In this document: positions 1 to 8,814 of the stretch, in pieces
How positions within the stretch are numbered: position 1 is the stretch's first letter
Layout of the letters: each line of letters begins with the position of its first letter
Assembly (NCBI GenBank): GCA_017468435.1
Contig: JAFUIP010000015.1
Span: 1 to 64,000, forward strand
Reading direction: 5' to 3'
From: Bacteroidales bacterium
Lineage (GTDB): Bacteria > Bacteroidota > Bacteroidia > Bacteroidales > UBA1402
DNA length: 64,000 nucleotides
The notes under the pieces: generated by a model
The model's database searches: none
The model's input: only the letters and a program-made list of their open reading frames with translations
What the model was told of the DNA's origin: nothing
Program-made: the position numbers and the translations under genes

Positions 1-1
1 A

Positions 2-253
2 ACAAAGGCGTATCAAATAAATTATTCGCAAGCACTTCGCAAAAAATCCAAGAAGGATGGTATCTCCGTAACCGAAATAAGACCAGGCTTAGTTAATACT
101 GCGATGGCAAAAGGTGAGGGATTATTCTGGGTAATGCCTGTGTCTAAGGTTGTAGAACAGATAAAGAAGGCGATAACTAAGAAAAAATCGCTTGTTGTAG
201 TTACAAAGCGATGGAGCATTATAGCGTTTATAATGAAATACTTTATGAGTTAA
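2..253 (+). CDS. Short-chain dehydrogenase/reductase (SDR), C-terminal part
   Basis: An open frame enters from the left edge and stops at 251-253, so only the last 83 codons are present. The sequence includes an IRPGLVNTAMAKG stretch, typical of the segment after the SDR catalytic Tyr-x-x-x-Lys, where substrate-loop residues follow a conserved PG. The Rossmann fold, cofactor glycine motif and catalytic residues lie outside the window, so cofactor and substrate cannot be judged. The tail (VTKRWSIIAFIMKYFMS) is hydrophobic and basic, as in SDRs that sit at the membrane. The family call is fairly safe; any specific function is not. Confidence 0.75.
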   Translation, partial: TKAYQINYSQALRKKSKKDGISVTEIRPGLVNTAMAKGEGLFWVMPVSKVVEQIKKAITKKKSLVVVTKRWSIIAFIMKYFMS

Positions 254-300
254 GTTGTCAGTATTCCTGTTATTTACAACAATAAAAACTAATAAATTAA

Positions 301-501
301 ATATGCGGGAGATTATACGAGAAATGGAAACTCCATAACTTTATAAACGGCTCAACAAATGAGCTACAACAAACGTGGAATGGTGGAAATATCAAACTGC
401 ATATAGCACAGAAAAGAGAAGAAACACCCTTTATTGATACACTTATAGCGTTAAGAAACAATAAAAATGTTAAATCTTCACCTTTTAGAATGCACCCTTA
501 A
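301..501 (+). other. Unrecognised 66-codon open frame, probable gene fragment
   Basis: Between the SDR stop and the LRR remnant, the frame from 301 is open to a stop at 499-501 and reads like real protein (charged, amphipathic; includes EETPFIDTLIALRNNKN). It has no convincing start, because a stop codon lies directly upstream at 298-300. I do not recognise the family. It is most likely a piece of a decayed gene in the left flank of the island. Confidence 0.3.
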
Positions 502-544
502 AGGTTATGACCATATTTCTGACTTATTACTCGCAAAATATTGA

Positions 545-802
545 GTAATAACTGGTTGTAAATACTCATTAAGCAAATCGCTTTCACGCATAACGATAGG
601 AAAAAATGTCCAAAAAATAGGAATGAAAGCATTTCAAGGATGTTCTAATATAGATACGATAATATGTTGTGCTACTACTCCGCCTAAATTATATATATCA
701 TCTGATTCAACTTGTTCATCAATTAAGAAATTCGAAATATTGGTAGTGCCTACAGGGTGTAAAGAGGCATATGCCAATTCGGATTGGGGGAAATATCTTT
801 AG
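545..802 (+). pseudogene. BspA-like leucine-rich repeat protein, C-terminal remnant
   Basis: This is an 85-codon open frame with no plausible start, ending at 800-802. It contains one LRR_5-type repeat (ITIGKNVQKIGMKAFQGCSN) followed by a short Pro-Pro linker and a closing segment (LVVPTGCKEAYANSDWGKYL). That closing segment resembles the last repeat of BspA family surface proteins, which end in a 'VP.G....Y..S..W..' pattern. The signal peptide and preceding repeats are missing, so I read it as debris of a surface-protein gene. From 803 to 917 I see no gene; a 22-codon open stretch ending FNEDEY overlaps the left repeat at 918-940. Confidence 0.6.
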
Positions 803-917
803 TAAGTCGCAATCTAACAAGTAAAAGAGATAATATACAACCAAATAAACTTGTATATAAACTTTTGTGACACAAAATAGATATTGATACTCAACGACTT
901 ACAAACTCTGAATATTC

Positions 918-940
918 CTTCAACGAGGATGAATATTAAT
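918..940 (+). repeat. Left copy of a 23-bp direct repeat, candidate attL
   Basis: This 23-bp sequence starts CTTCAACGAGGA and ends TGAATATTAAT. An identical copy lies at 13013 plus 10 kb, that is at 23013-23035, in the same orientation. The bases on each side differ between copies (C...A here, T...C on the right), so the identity stops at these edges. The integrase remnant starts about 200 bp inside and reads inward, the usual layout of a tyrosine-recombinase element. No tRNA gene overlaps the site. The att role is inferred from position and identity. Confidence 0.65.
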
Positions 941-970
941 AGGCAAAAGTTGAGTTAAGCTATTAAATAT

Positions 971-1007
971 CAGCGGGATAAGCAGAAGTAGTTTGTTTGT
1001 CCCGCTG
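971..1007 (+). terminator. Hairpin just inside the left end
   Basis: The arms CAGCGGGA (971-978) and TCCCGCTG (1000-1007) are perfect inverted repeats, followed by GGTGTTTTATG. It may act as a weak terminator insulating the element from the chromosome. The right arm overlaps one of the TTTGTTTGTC repeats, so it could also be part of the recombination site. Confidence 0.4.
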
Positions 1008-1089
1008 GTGTTTTATGGGGCTAAATGGTGTGGTTTGTTTGTCTAAATTGCGATTTTTCTGCTTAAAAATGGAATTTGTTTGTCTAAAA
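991..1089 (+). repeat. Three TTTGTTTGTC-type repeats at the left end of the island
   Basis: Near-identical short direct repeats occur at 991-1001 (GTTTGTTTGTC), 1033-1047 (GTTTGTTTGTCTAAA) and 1075-1089 (TTTGTTTGTCTAAAA). Matching copies sit at the other end at 21950-21959, 22898-22910 and 22950-22965. Short repeats clustered inside both ends of an integrated element are what arm-type binding sites of a tyrosine recombinase or excisionase look like. That role is inferred; no binding data can be read from sequence. Confidence 0.5.
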
Positions 1090-1137
1090 TACACTGCCTT
1101 TGTACATCCTCAGGAATATTAAAACAAAAGGAAGCGT

Positions 1138-1525
1138 ATGGGAAGACCGAAGAGATTATATCCGTTGGGCAAATATCGTCTCCGCACTCCGAAGGAGTCT
1201 GAAAAAATAAAGCCTACCCCATTGAGTTGGAATATACTTGGAATAGACAGATTATAGGCAAGACAACAAATGTCTTTGTTAAGGAAGCCGACCGAAATCA
1301 GAACGGCAATCAGGGGCGTGGAGAGATTCGTGTGAGTTATGATCCCGAGTACAAACGTCTCAATCAATTGTTGTTAGCACGTGTTGAGCGGATGGACTCT
1401 ATGCTTGCTGAGTATAATGAAAAGCATCCCAATCAAATTACTGTTGATGTTATTACTGGATTTCTTGCAGATAAGCCATTGACTCGTCCAGACCAAGGAA
1501 AAGATTTTGTTGATTTCACATTGGT
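1138..1525 (+). pseudogene. Tyrosine recombinase (integrase), N-terminal remnant
   Basis: An ATG at 1138 opens MGRPKRLYPLGKYRLRTPKE, a start that resembles those of Bacteroides integrases. Around 1210-1230 the frame breaks and continues one frame over (YTWNRQIIGKTTNVFVKEAD, then NQNGNQGRGEIRVSY and ARVERMDSMLAEYNEKHPNQ). This corresponds to the arm-binding and start of the SAM-like core-binding domains. Sequence similarity to an integrase ends near 1525, where the text changes directly into a mobilisation protein. The whole catalytic domain with its Arg-His-Arg-Tyr residues is absent, so the gene cannot be functional. It marks the element as integrase-driven and now probably immobile by itself. 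Confidence 0.65.
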
Positions 1526-2651
1526 GTGCATGATTGGTGTTGTCGTAGATATGGGAAAGACAACATCATAGGCTTTCAGGTTCACCTTGATGAAACGTCA
1601 CCACATATTCATGCACTTATTGTTCCTGTTGGGGTTCGTTCTAAAAGTGGTCGTGAATGTGTGATGTGGTCTGCAAAATTCGGAAAGAATAAATATGAGT
1701 ATGGTTCAATACTCAAGGAAATGCATACCTCACTCTATGAAGAAGTTGGTAGCAAATACGGTTTGGAGAGGGGCGACAGCGTAGAAGGTCGCAATATTCA
1801 GCATCTGAATAAGCGAGATTATATCCTTAAACTGACAAAGGGAGCAGAAGAAGATGGGAAAAGCCATCAGAGGGTTGCAAACCATGAAGGATAATATTGA
1901 GGCTGAAATGATAATGTTTTCTAATGAATTAAAAATCTTGGAGAAAGATTTGGCTGCAGGGCGAGTTGTCTTGGCTGAATATCAAAGCAAGAAAGCGTGC
2001 ATTGAGGATTTGATACATGATTGCCAAGAAAGACTTGATGATAAGGAAACCAAGTTGATGATAAAGCAGCAGGAGTTAGACTCGTTACTGAAAGATAGCC
2101 AAAACATTATTCTGTGAATAGACCGTTCAAGAATTACAAGATTGAGTTTAATGCTCCACAGATTACCGAGAAACCGCCAATTTTTGGAACCGATAAGTGG
2201 CGGGAACGCCAAAATACAATTATCGAGAAGCAATTTACCGCTATGGGGCGTAAATTGGAGGAACTTTATAGAAATGAAGCTGCTAATCAAGTTGAAGCTG
2301 TTCGCCAGAATATTTTGGTGGATATGAAAGAAGTCCATACGTTGAAAGCAGAAAACAAGACTCTTACCGAATGTATGAATTACTGGTCTAATTTGGCATT
2401 GAAGACTTTTGACTACCTCTCGATACCATCCTTACGTGATGAGTTATGTTCAGTAGCAACAGCTCTTATAGGTGGAGATTATGTAGTTCCATCAGGGGGG
2501 GGGAGGCGGAGGAAATGAATCAGACTTACGTTGGGATGGTCGCAGACCTGACGAACCTGATTTTGCATTCCAAAGAAGATGCTTCTCACATGCTGTCAAA
2601 TACATTATGGCTAAATACAGTGTGAAGCAGAATAAGGGGCGCGCCCGTTAG
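1526..2651 (+). pseudogene. MobV-type relaxase (plasmid mobilisation protein), degraded
   Basis: The sequence begins inside a relaxase just before the metal-binding motif HLDETSPHIHALIVPV (about 1580-1630), the signature of the MobV/Pre family that nicks oriT DNA. The N-terminal catalytic region is missing, replaced by integrase sequence. The reading frame then breaks at least three times: near 1855, near 2115 (a stop overlapping a GTG), and in a run of nine G at 2495-2503. The coiled-coil middle (1900-2110), a YKIEFNAPQITEKPP segment and a glycine-rich tail followed by ESDLRWDGRR are still readable across frames. Removing one G from the run restores the C-terminus to a stop at 2649-2651. Truncation plus several shifts make this a pseudogene, not a single sequencing slip. 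Confidence 0.75.
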
Positions 2652-2779
2652 TTTCTCAAAGACCGCTATAATCAAGAGATATGGTGGTAGCGGTGATTTG
2701 ATTTTATACAAATAAGGGCAAAATCCATTTTCAAGAAAGAATTATCATAGGAATTGCTGATTTTTAATAGGCTTTTAAT

Positions 2780-2787
2780 TATCTTTG
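2780..2787 (+). promoter_or_regulatory. Bacteroidota-type -7 box before the BREX cluster
   Basis: TATCTTTG matches the TAnnTTTG -7 consensus and lies 25 nt upstream of the first codon of the XRE regulator. No clean TTTG -33 box is visible 19-22 nt upstream. This is the best candidate for the start of the BREX transcript. From 2652 to 2812 nothing else is recognisable. Confidence 0.5.
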
Positions 2788-2812
2788 CGTTTAAAGCAAT
2801 AAAAGTTACGTC

Positions 2813-3022
2813 ATGAACGACATCAATAGAATAAAAGTAGTTCTTGTAGAAAAGAAGAAAACTAGTAAATGGCTTGCGGAAGTTTTAGGCAAAAACCCTG
2901 CAACCATTTCTAAATGGTGTACTAATACATCCCAGCCTGATGTGGCAACACTCCGAGAAATAGCTCGAGTACTCGATATAGATGTAAAAGAGCTTCTTAA
3001 CTCTACAAAAACATCATATTAA
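2813..3022 (+). CDS. Small XRE/Cro-type helix-turn-helix regulator
   Basis: This 69-residue protein is essentially one helix-turn-helix domain. Residues 17-50 (SKWLAEVLGKNPATISKWCTN) carry the two-helix motif with Ser-Lys-Trp in the recognition helix, followed by a helix with the 'LREIARVLDIDVKELL' pattern typical of XRE proteins. It has no ligand or oligomerisation domain. It is the first gene after the candidate promoter at 2780 and ends 15 nt before the brxF ATG, so it is likely co-transcribed with the BREX genes. Small regulators of this type often repress their own defence operon; that role is inferred. An inverted-repeat operator could not be identified. Confidence 0.8.
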   Translation: MNDINRIKVVLVEKKKTSKWLAEVLGKNPATISKWCTNTSQPDVATLREIARVLDIDVKELLNSTKTSY

Positions 3023-3037
3023 ACATTGATTAGAACA

Positions 3038-3472
3038 ATGAAGATATTGAAGCAATACATACCAACTGGTGCTCGCCACAAGCTACTGTTCACTTCGCAT
3101 CATGCCGAAGGGATGAACTTTGTGGATATAGGTGCTTTATTGGCTCGTGCTATTGAGTCTTCATTATCCAATCGACATCTTTCTTTCGTTGCTGAAGAAG
3201 AGTTAGAAAAGATTATCAAGGCAAATGTATGCCATAGTTCCGAGATTGGAGATTACATCGCCATCCGCGATATCGGTATCCTATTTGAACCTGCTTTAAG
3301 ACTCGATTTACATGCAAAATTCAGTACATGGTCAAAAGCATACGTGCTCATTGTAGATAGTGCTGAAGGAACAATCCAAAAGGGCATCTTCTATTTGGCG
3401 GGTGATACAGACTCTTCTTACAGAATAAATTTATCTGACATATCCTATAAAATTCATTACGATGAAATATAA
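3038..3472 (+). CDS. brxF: BrxF-like protein of type 3 BREX, lacking the P-loop
   Basis: I start it at the ATG at 3038; a TTG at 3026 is also in frame. The product has 144 residues. Its second half (IGILFEPALRLDLHAKF.., SKAYVLIV, then GIFYLAGD..SSY) matches my memory of the BrxF C-terminal pattern, in which ILF-P-L, a Ser-Lys/Arg stretch and a G...YA-GH-Y element follow one another. BrxF is normally described as a small P-loop protein, but no GxxxxGK[ST] exists here; the corresponding stretch reads LLFTSHHAEGMNF. It overlaps brxC by 11 bp, the expected type 3 order. Its role in BREX is not known in detail. Position supports the call as much as sequence does, so the name is tentative. Confidence 0.55.
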   Translation: MKILKQYIPTGARHKLLFTSHHAEGMNFVDIGALLARAIESSLSNRHLSFVAEEELEKIIKANVCHSSEIGDYIAIRDIGILFEPALRLDLHAKFSTWSKAYVLIVDSAEGTIQKGIFYLAGDTDSSYRINLSDISYKIHYDEI

Positions 3473-6400
3473 AGACCTTATCCAATTCGACCCCATCGAC
3501 GAAATTATCAAGTTCGGACAACTTAACAACGATGATTACCGTGCGAAGCTCGTCAAGAACTTTGTATGTTCCAATTTATATGAAACCCATATCATACCAC
3601 AAGTTTGTGCCAAGCTTGACTTGAATGCTACTACCGAGACCAAAGGTATCCAGATTGTGGGTAACTATGGTACGGGTAAGTCTCACTTAATGTCGTTATT
3701 CTCTATCATTGCTGAGAATGCAGACTATCTGCCATTGTTACAAAGTCAGAAAGCGAAGGATTGGTTGAAGACGATAGCCGGTAAATACATGGTCTATCGT
3801 TTTGAATTGGGTAATAATCAAGAGTTATGGGATATCGTATGCTACCAAATAGATAAGGCATTGGCAGCATGGGGAGTAGATTATTCAATTACGGATGATA
3901 CGACACCTGCTACCTATTCTGAAAAGCTTCAGTTGATGATGGCTGCTTTCGAAGAGGTATATCCAGATAAGGGCTTTATGTTGGTTATTGATGAAATGCT
4001 TTCTTATCTGAAAGGCCGTAGTGAACCATCGAAGTTGAATCGTGACTTGGCGGTACTCCAGGCATTGGGCCAAATGAGTGACCGCACCCATTTCCGTATG
4101 GTGTTTGGTGTACAGGAATTGATATACCGCTCTCCCGAGTTCCAATTTGCAAAGGAGATGTTGAGTCATGTCAATGAACGATATATCGACTTGACCATCC
4201 AAAAGGAAGATGTACAGTTCATCGTACAACAACGTTTGTTGCAGAAGAATGAACACCAGAAAGCACAGATACGCCAACATCTGTCGCAATTCACCGTGAT
4301 GTTCCCTCACATGAACAACAACTTGGATACATACGTAAACCTTTTCCCTGTTCATCCAAGTTATTTTGAAAATTTCTCTCTTATCCGTATCGGTAAGAGC
4401 CAGCGCGAAGTATTGAAGACGCTTTCCCGTAAGTTTGCCAGCATCATGGAGAACGAAGTGCCTGATGCAGAACCCGGACTTATCTGCTACGACTCTTATT
4501 GGAAAGACATGTTGAGCAATGTAGATTTGAAAGCCGACCCGGATGTAAGTAAGGTCAGCGATATTGCTGCACTCATCGACCAAAAGATTGAGGATAACTT
4601 TACCCGTGGATTGGCTCCCAAGAAGAAATTGGCTCATCGTATTGTAGCAGCTGCATCCATCAAAATACTGCAAGCAGACCTCAGTCATGCTAATGGTGTA
4701 ACAGCAGATTCTTTGGCAAACGATCTTTGTCACATCGATATCACTTGTGAGAATTACGACGAATTGGTTGACCTTGCTTTTACCCGTGTGCTTGACTCCA
4801 TCGTTTCAGCTACCATCGGACAATACTTTGAGAAAGGTGAGAACGAATATCATTTGCGCATCGAAGGTGGTGTCAACTACGAGCAAAAAGTAAAGGACTA
4901 CACCCTGCAGATGAGTCCTGAACAAAAAGATGAATACTTCTTCAAGTTCTTAGCTGAGGTACTTCCTGTAGAAGGTGATACTTACCGTACCGGTTTCAAC
5001 ATCTGGCCACATGCCATCGAATGGCAATCACACAAGTGCAACCGTGCCGGTTATATCTTTATGGGCAATCCGAACAGCCGTTCTACTACCCAACCACAAC
5101 AGCATTTCTACATCTATTTCATGCCGATATTCAACCATACGGCAAAAGCACATGGTGCCGAGATAGATAGTGTATATTTCATCATGGATGGTTTGAGCGA
5201 AGAGTTCAAACAAAAGGTTACACTCTATGGTTCTGCCCTTTCACAAGAAGGAAGTGCCAGCAGTGATGAAAAGCCCAAATACAAATTGTTGCGTGACAAA
5301 TACTTCAAGGAAGCACGCAACCTGTTCAATGTCCAATTCCTCAGCAATACCCAGGTGGAATATGTGGGTAAGCAACATCCTTTGCAGGTAATGCAGGGGG
5401 CACAAGGCGATTCCAAGATTGACATCGTAAGCAATGTAACTTCTTTCATCATGGAGCAACAGTTCGAGGCTGAGAACTCTTGCTATCCAAAGTTCACCGC
5501 ATTGCTGCAACCACTTACAAAGGAGAATCGTGACAACATGTTACGTTCGGCTCGTTCAAAGATAGCCAATCCTACGACCATGAACCGCAATGGTGAAGCT
5601 ATCTTGATGGGACTCGGCTTGTGGGAAGACGGTCATCTTTCTACCGAACATTCACAATATGCCCGTAGCTTGAAGCAAAAATTGGAAGCAAAAGGGGGCC
5701 AGGTGGTTAATCGTGACGAGATTCTTGAACTTTTCTTTGCAGATACCCACGAATATATATCATCAGACTTCCATATTGAAGCCGATTTGGAAATGCTTGT
5801 CATGGGTACAATGGCTGCTTTGGGTGAGATCGAAATAGTTCTCAATGGAGGTAACAGAATCAATGCAAGCAACATTGCCAACTTCAACAATTTGGCACCA
5901 CAGGACTGCTATACCTTCTCTAACATTTGTCCACCTAAAGGCATCAATATTCCTCTGATACGTGAATTGATGATTGGCTTTTTTGGTGTTGACCGCACAT
6001 CGGAATTGGATAATCGTGAAAGCAGCGTATTTGCCGACTTGTCAAGTAAAGCCCAACAAATGGAAGAACGTGTTGTTGCATTACAATACAAGATAAATGG
6101 TGGATATCGCTTCGCTGGAAACATTGAAATCATATCAGAAGAGGATGCCCGTCAGCTCAACCATGAGTTTGATAAGCTGAAAGGCATTGCCAATCAAATA
6201 CAACGTTACAATTCCAAAGCCAAGATGCGTAACATTGAATGGCCTATCGAGTTGGTTCGTACTGCCATGCAGGAAACACGCATAAAGTTGGAGAACACAG
6301 AACGTACATTGAAGCAATTGAGAGAGTTTGAATCCTATATTTCATACTTACGTACAGCACTTTCCAACATCAACGAACCGACACTTCGTGGTGACATTTG

Positions 6401-7127
6401 TGAAGCTATTGATAAAGTAAAGGAAATAGTCGATAAGGACGAAGCAGCCAGAAACGCTTACAAGGGAGAACTGGATGCCATAAAGAATCGCTATGCCGAT
6501 TGGTACATGGGTGAATATCTCAAAGCTCATGTTTGTGAAATGGACTATCAAAAGGCACAAGCTCTCAAAGCCACGGAAGAATATAGCGTTTGTGAAATTG
6601 TCTCGGGCGCATCATTTATCAACCCTGCACAATATGAGCAGTGGAAACAGAAACTGAATCGCCTTAAATTGGCCAATCCACAGGTAACCAAGCAAAGCAT
6701 TCTCTATGCTCCTACCTCTGTGGATAGTTTCAATCCAACTATTCAGCGCAGTCAATTGCCGGAAGTGGGTACTTTGAAGGATGAACTGAAAGGCATTTAT
6801 GAAGAATATGTAAGACAATTCCATGATGCATTGGAAGACCCGATGACTCGTCGAAATCGTGATGTACTCAACAATGATGAAAAGAGTTTGATAGAGCAAT
6901 TCGAGAATAACCATATTTCTTTGAATCGCCAGTTTGCCCGTCCATTGATGGAGGCCATCGGCAAACTGCAACGTAATTTCACTAAGATTGAGATTACTCA
7001 TGACGACATGCTTCGTATCTTCTCACGTCCGATGACCAAACAACAGGCCATCGATGCATTGATTCAGTACATCGAAGAAAAGAGTTATGGAAAACGCCAA
7101 GAGGACATTCGTATAATAATTAAGTAA
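3462..7127 (+). CDS. brxC: BREX ATPase BrxC (DUF6079-type, type 3)
   Basis: This 1221-residue protein opens with KYKDLIQFDPIDEIIKF and has a Walker A motif GNYGTGKS at about residues 68-75. A Walker B-like FMLVIDEMLSYL lies near residue 170. The rest is long, mostly helical, with a coiled-coil-rich region around residues 890-1010. Length, start and motif placement fit the large P-loop protein BrxC/PglY, which in BREX systems is required for phage exclusion and probably couples ATP hydrolysis to the methyltransferase and PglZ. It follows brxF with an 11-bp overlap. GC content and codon use resemble the ends of pglXI and the helicase more than the AT-rich genes inserted between them. No truncation is seen. 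Confidence 0.85.
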   Translation: MKYKDLIQFDPIDEIIKFGQLNNDDYRAKLVKNFVCSNLYETHIIPQVCAKLDLNATTETKGIQIVGNYGTGKSHLMSLFSIIAENADYLPLLQSQKAKDWLKTIAGKYMVYRFELGNNQELWDIVCYQIDKALAAWGVDYSITDDTTPATYSEKLQLMMAAFEEVYPDKGFMLVIDEMLSYLKGRSEPSKLNRDLAVLQALGQMSDRTHFRMVFGVQELIYRSPEFQFAKEMLSHVNERYIDLTIQKEDVQFIVQQRLLQKNEHQKAQIRQHLSQFTVMFPHMNNNLDTYVNLFPVHPSYFENFSLIRIGKSQREVLKTLSRKFASIMENEVPDAEPGLICYDSYWKDMLSNVDLKADPDVSKVSDIAALIDQKIEDNFTRGLAPKKKLAHRIVAAASIKILQADLSHANGVTADSLANDLCHIDITCENYDELVDLAFTRVLDSIVSATIGQYFEKGENEYHLRIEGGVNYEQKVKDYTLQMSPEQKDEYFFKFLAEVLPVEGDTYRTGFNIWPHAIEWQSHKCNRAGYIFMGNPNSRSTTQPQQHFYIYFMPIFNHTAKAHGAEIDSVYFIMDGLSEEFKQKVTLYGSALSQEGSASSDEKPKYKLLRDKYFKEARNLFNVQFLSNTQVEYVGKQHPLQVMQGAQGDSKIDIVSNVTSFIMEQQFEAENSCYPKFTALLQPLTKENRDNMLRSARSKIANPTTMNRNGEAILMGLGLWEDGHLSTEHSQYARSLKQKLEAKGGQVVNRDEILELFFADTHEYISSDFHIEADLEMLVMGTMAALGEIEIVLNGGNRINASNIANFNNLAPQDCYTFSNICPPKGINIPLIRELMIGFFGVDRTSELDNRESSVFADLSSKAQQMEERVVALQYKINGGYRFAGNIEIISEEDARQLNHEFDKLKGIANQIQRYNSKAKMRNIEWPIELVRTAMQETRIKLENTERTLKQLREFESYISYLRTALSNINEPTLRGDICEAIDKVKEIVDKDEAARNAYKGELDAIKNRYADWYMGEYLKAHVCEMDYQKAQALKATEEYSVCEIVSGASFINPAQYEQWKQKLNRLKLANPQVTKQSILYAPTSVDSFNPTIQRSQLPEVGTLKDELKGIYEEYVRQFHDALEDPMTRRNRDVLNNDEKSLIEQFENNHISLNRQFARPLMEAIGKLQRNFTKIEITHDDMLRIFSRPMTKQQAIDALIQYIEEKSYGKRQEDIRIIIK

Positions 7128-7145
7128 AAGATAAATTATTTGGCA

Positions 7146-7185
7146 TTTGCAAAATAAGCATGCGTAAACAGTCTTATTTTGCAAA
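7146..7185 (+). repeat. Perfect 13-bp inverted repeat downstream of brxC
   Basis: TTTGCAAAATAAG (7146-7158) and its exact complement CTTATTTTGCAAA (7173-7185) flank a 14-nt spacer. A third partial copy of the same word lies at 7264-7275. There is no long T-run after the second arm, so this is not a clear intrinsic terminator. It sits exactly where an accessory gene has been placed after brxC. An insertion scar, an RNA processing hairpin or an operator are all possible. Confidence 0.6.
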
Positions 7186-7220
7186 CACAAGATAATAACC
7201 TGATTATCAGAATGGTACAA

Positions 7221-7276
7221 TTGAAAAATAAGAGGATAAAGTTGAAAAACAAGCCAGTTTATCTCTTATTTTGCAA
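7221..7276 (+). repeat. Second, imperfect inverted repeat before the accessory ATPase
   Basis: Bases 7221-7240 (TTGAAAAATAAGAGGATAAA) pair with 7258-7276 with one mismatch and one bulge. The right arm contains TTATTTTGCAA, the same word as the neighbouring inverted repeat at 7146-7185, so the two structures share sequence. A stem here would lie in the 5' untranslated region if the ATPase starts at 7302. Confidence 0.45.
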
Positions 7277-7301
7277 TTTAGAAATAGAAAATGATATTGA
7301 T

Positions 7302-8765
7302 ATGATTCTAACAGAGCTATTACGTAAACAAATAAAGATTAAACTCCAAATGGATAATCCATGGTGGGAGACGGGTAAGATATTTGAAGACTTCTCAAAT
7401 ATGACACGTCGATTGTACTTCAATGTGTTCTATCCATTAGTTACGGATTTAAGTATCAGACGAACAATCATTTTGATGGGACCACGTCGTGTCGGAAAAA
7501 GTGTGATGCTTTATCATACAATAGAGCAACTAATTAAAGACGGAGTTAAACCACAGAACATCATTTATGCGTCGATAGACACTCCTTTGTATAGCGGAAT
7601 AGCACTTGAAGATTTGTTTTCTTTGGCGTTAGAGTCGATAGGTGATTCTTATAATGGCGAAAATTATTATGTTTTCTTTGATGAAATACAATATCTTAAA
7701 AATTGGGAACAACACTTGAAATCTCTTACAGACACATATCGTAATTGTCGATTTGTGGCATCAGGTTCTGCTGCAGCTGCATTAAAGAAGAAAAGCGATG
7801 AAAGTGGTGCAGGTCGGTTTACGGATTTCATGCTTCCTCCTCTTACCTTTGCAGAATTTATAAATCTCAAAGGACATCAATCTATGCTGAATAGTCAAAC
7901 GATTAATTGGCAAGGAGTAGAGACTCAAATAAGTAATGTTGAGGATTTAGAAGCATTTAACCAACTGTTTCTTGAATATATAAATTATGGCGGATACCCA
8001 GAAGTTGCCTTCTCTAAAACCATACAAGCAAATCCAGGACAATTTATCCGCCACGACATTATAGATAAGGTGTTGTTACGGGACTTGCCCAGTCTCTATG
8101 GTATTCAGGACGTTCAAGAACTTAATACATTATTTACAGTCATTGCATATCGCTCCGGTGAGGAATTTAGTTATGAAAATCTGAGTAAGGAGTCTGGTGT
8201 AAAGAAGGATACCATAAAAAAATACATAGAATATTTAGAAGCTGCATTCCTTATTAGGGTAGTACATAAAGTGAATGAAAACGCAAAGCGTTTCCAACGT
8301 ACTACTAGTTTTAAGATATACCTGACAAATCCGTCATTAAGATGTGCTTTATTTCAACCCCTGCAATCTAATGATTTAGAAATGGGGAATATGGTAGAAA
8401 CTACAATTTTTGCACAATGGATACAACGTCCATCAAGACAAGTATATTACGCCAATTGGAAATTAGGCAGAAATAACAACGGTGAGGTCGATTTGGTTGG
8501 TATAAATATTGCAACTCAAAAACCTCAGTGGGCTGTAGAGATAAAATGGACAGATCGTTTCTATGAACGTCCTGAAGAATTGGAATCATTGAAAACTTTC
8601 ATGACAAACAATCATCTTGATATGGCTTTGGTAACGAGTAAAACCAAATCAGGAGCTAAGTCTTTTACTACAGGGAATTTACTCTTTGTCCCATCATCGC
8701 TATATGCATACGAAGTTGGAAGAAATACATTTGAACAAAGAAAGACTGACTTTGGAATGTGGTAG
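7302..8765 (+). CDS. AAA ATPase with C-terminal DUF4143 domain, BREX-interleaved
   Basis: Start is uncertain: ATGs at 7212, 7302 and 7350 are in frame. I prefer 7302 because upstream sequence forms hairpins. The product then has 487 residues. A Walker A motif GPRRVGKS lies about 65 residues in, followed by an FFDEIQYL Walker B and a sensor-like ASGSAAAAL. The C-terminal third is a DUF4143 domain whose GEVDLVG...AVEIKW spacing resembles a PD-(D/E)xK nuclease core. Such proteins occur widely in Bacteroidota and their substrates are mostly unknown. It is more AT-rich than brxC. It interrupts the usual brxC-pglXI order and reads the same way, so it may be a later addition to the operon. Confidence 0.75.
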   Translation: MILTELLRKQIKIKLQMDNPWWETGKIFEDFSNMTRRLYFNVFYPLVTDLSIRRTIILMGPRRVGKSVMLYHTIEQLIKDGVKPQNIIYASIDTPLYSGIALEDLFSLALESIGDSYNGENYYVFFDEIQYLKNWEQHLKSLTDTYRNCRFVASGSAAAALKKKSDESGAGRFTDFMLPPLTFAEFINLKGHQSMLNSQTINWQGVETQISNVEDLEAFNQLFLEYINYGGYPEVAFSKTIQANPGQFIRHDIIDKVLLRDLPSLYGIQDVQELNTLFTVIAYRSGEEFSYENLSKESGVKKDTIKKYIEYLEAAFLIRVVHKVNENAKRFQRTTSFKIYLTNPSLRCALFQPLQSNDLEMGNMVETTIFAQWIQRPSRQVYYANWKLGRNNNGEVDLVGINIATQKPQWAVEIKWTDRFYERPEELESLKTFMTNNHLDMALVTSKTKSGAKSFTTGNLLFVPSSLYAYEVGRNTFEQRKTDFGMW

Positions 8766-8814
8766 AGTTTACAAGAAAAAATGAAATTAGTGACCCAATA
8801 AAAAGAACACAGCT

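Noticed and set aside
3026..3037. TTG start for the BrxF-like gene
   Set aside because: An ATG 12 nt downstream has an A-rich leader; TTG is possible but less likely.
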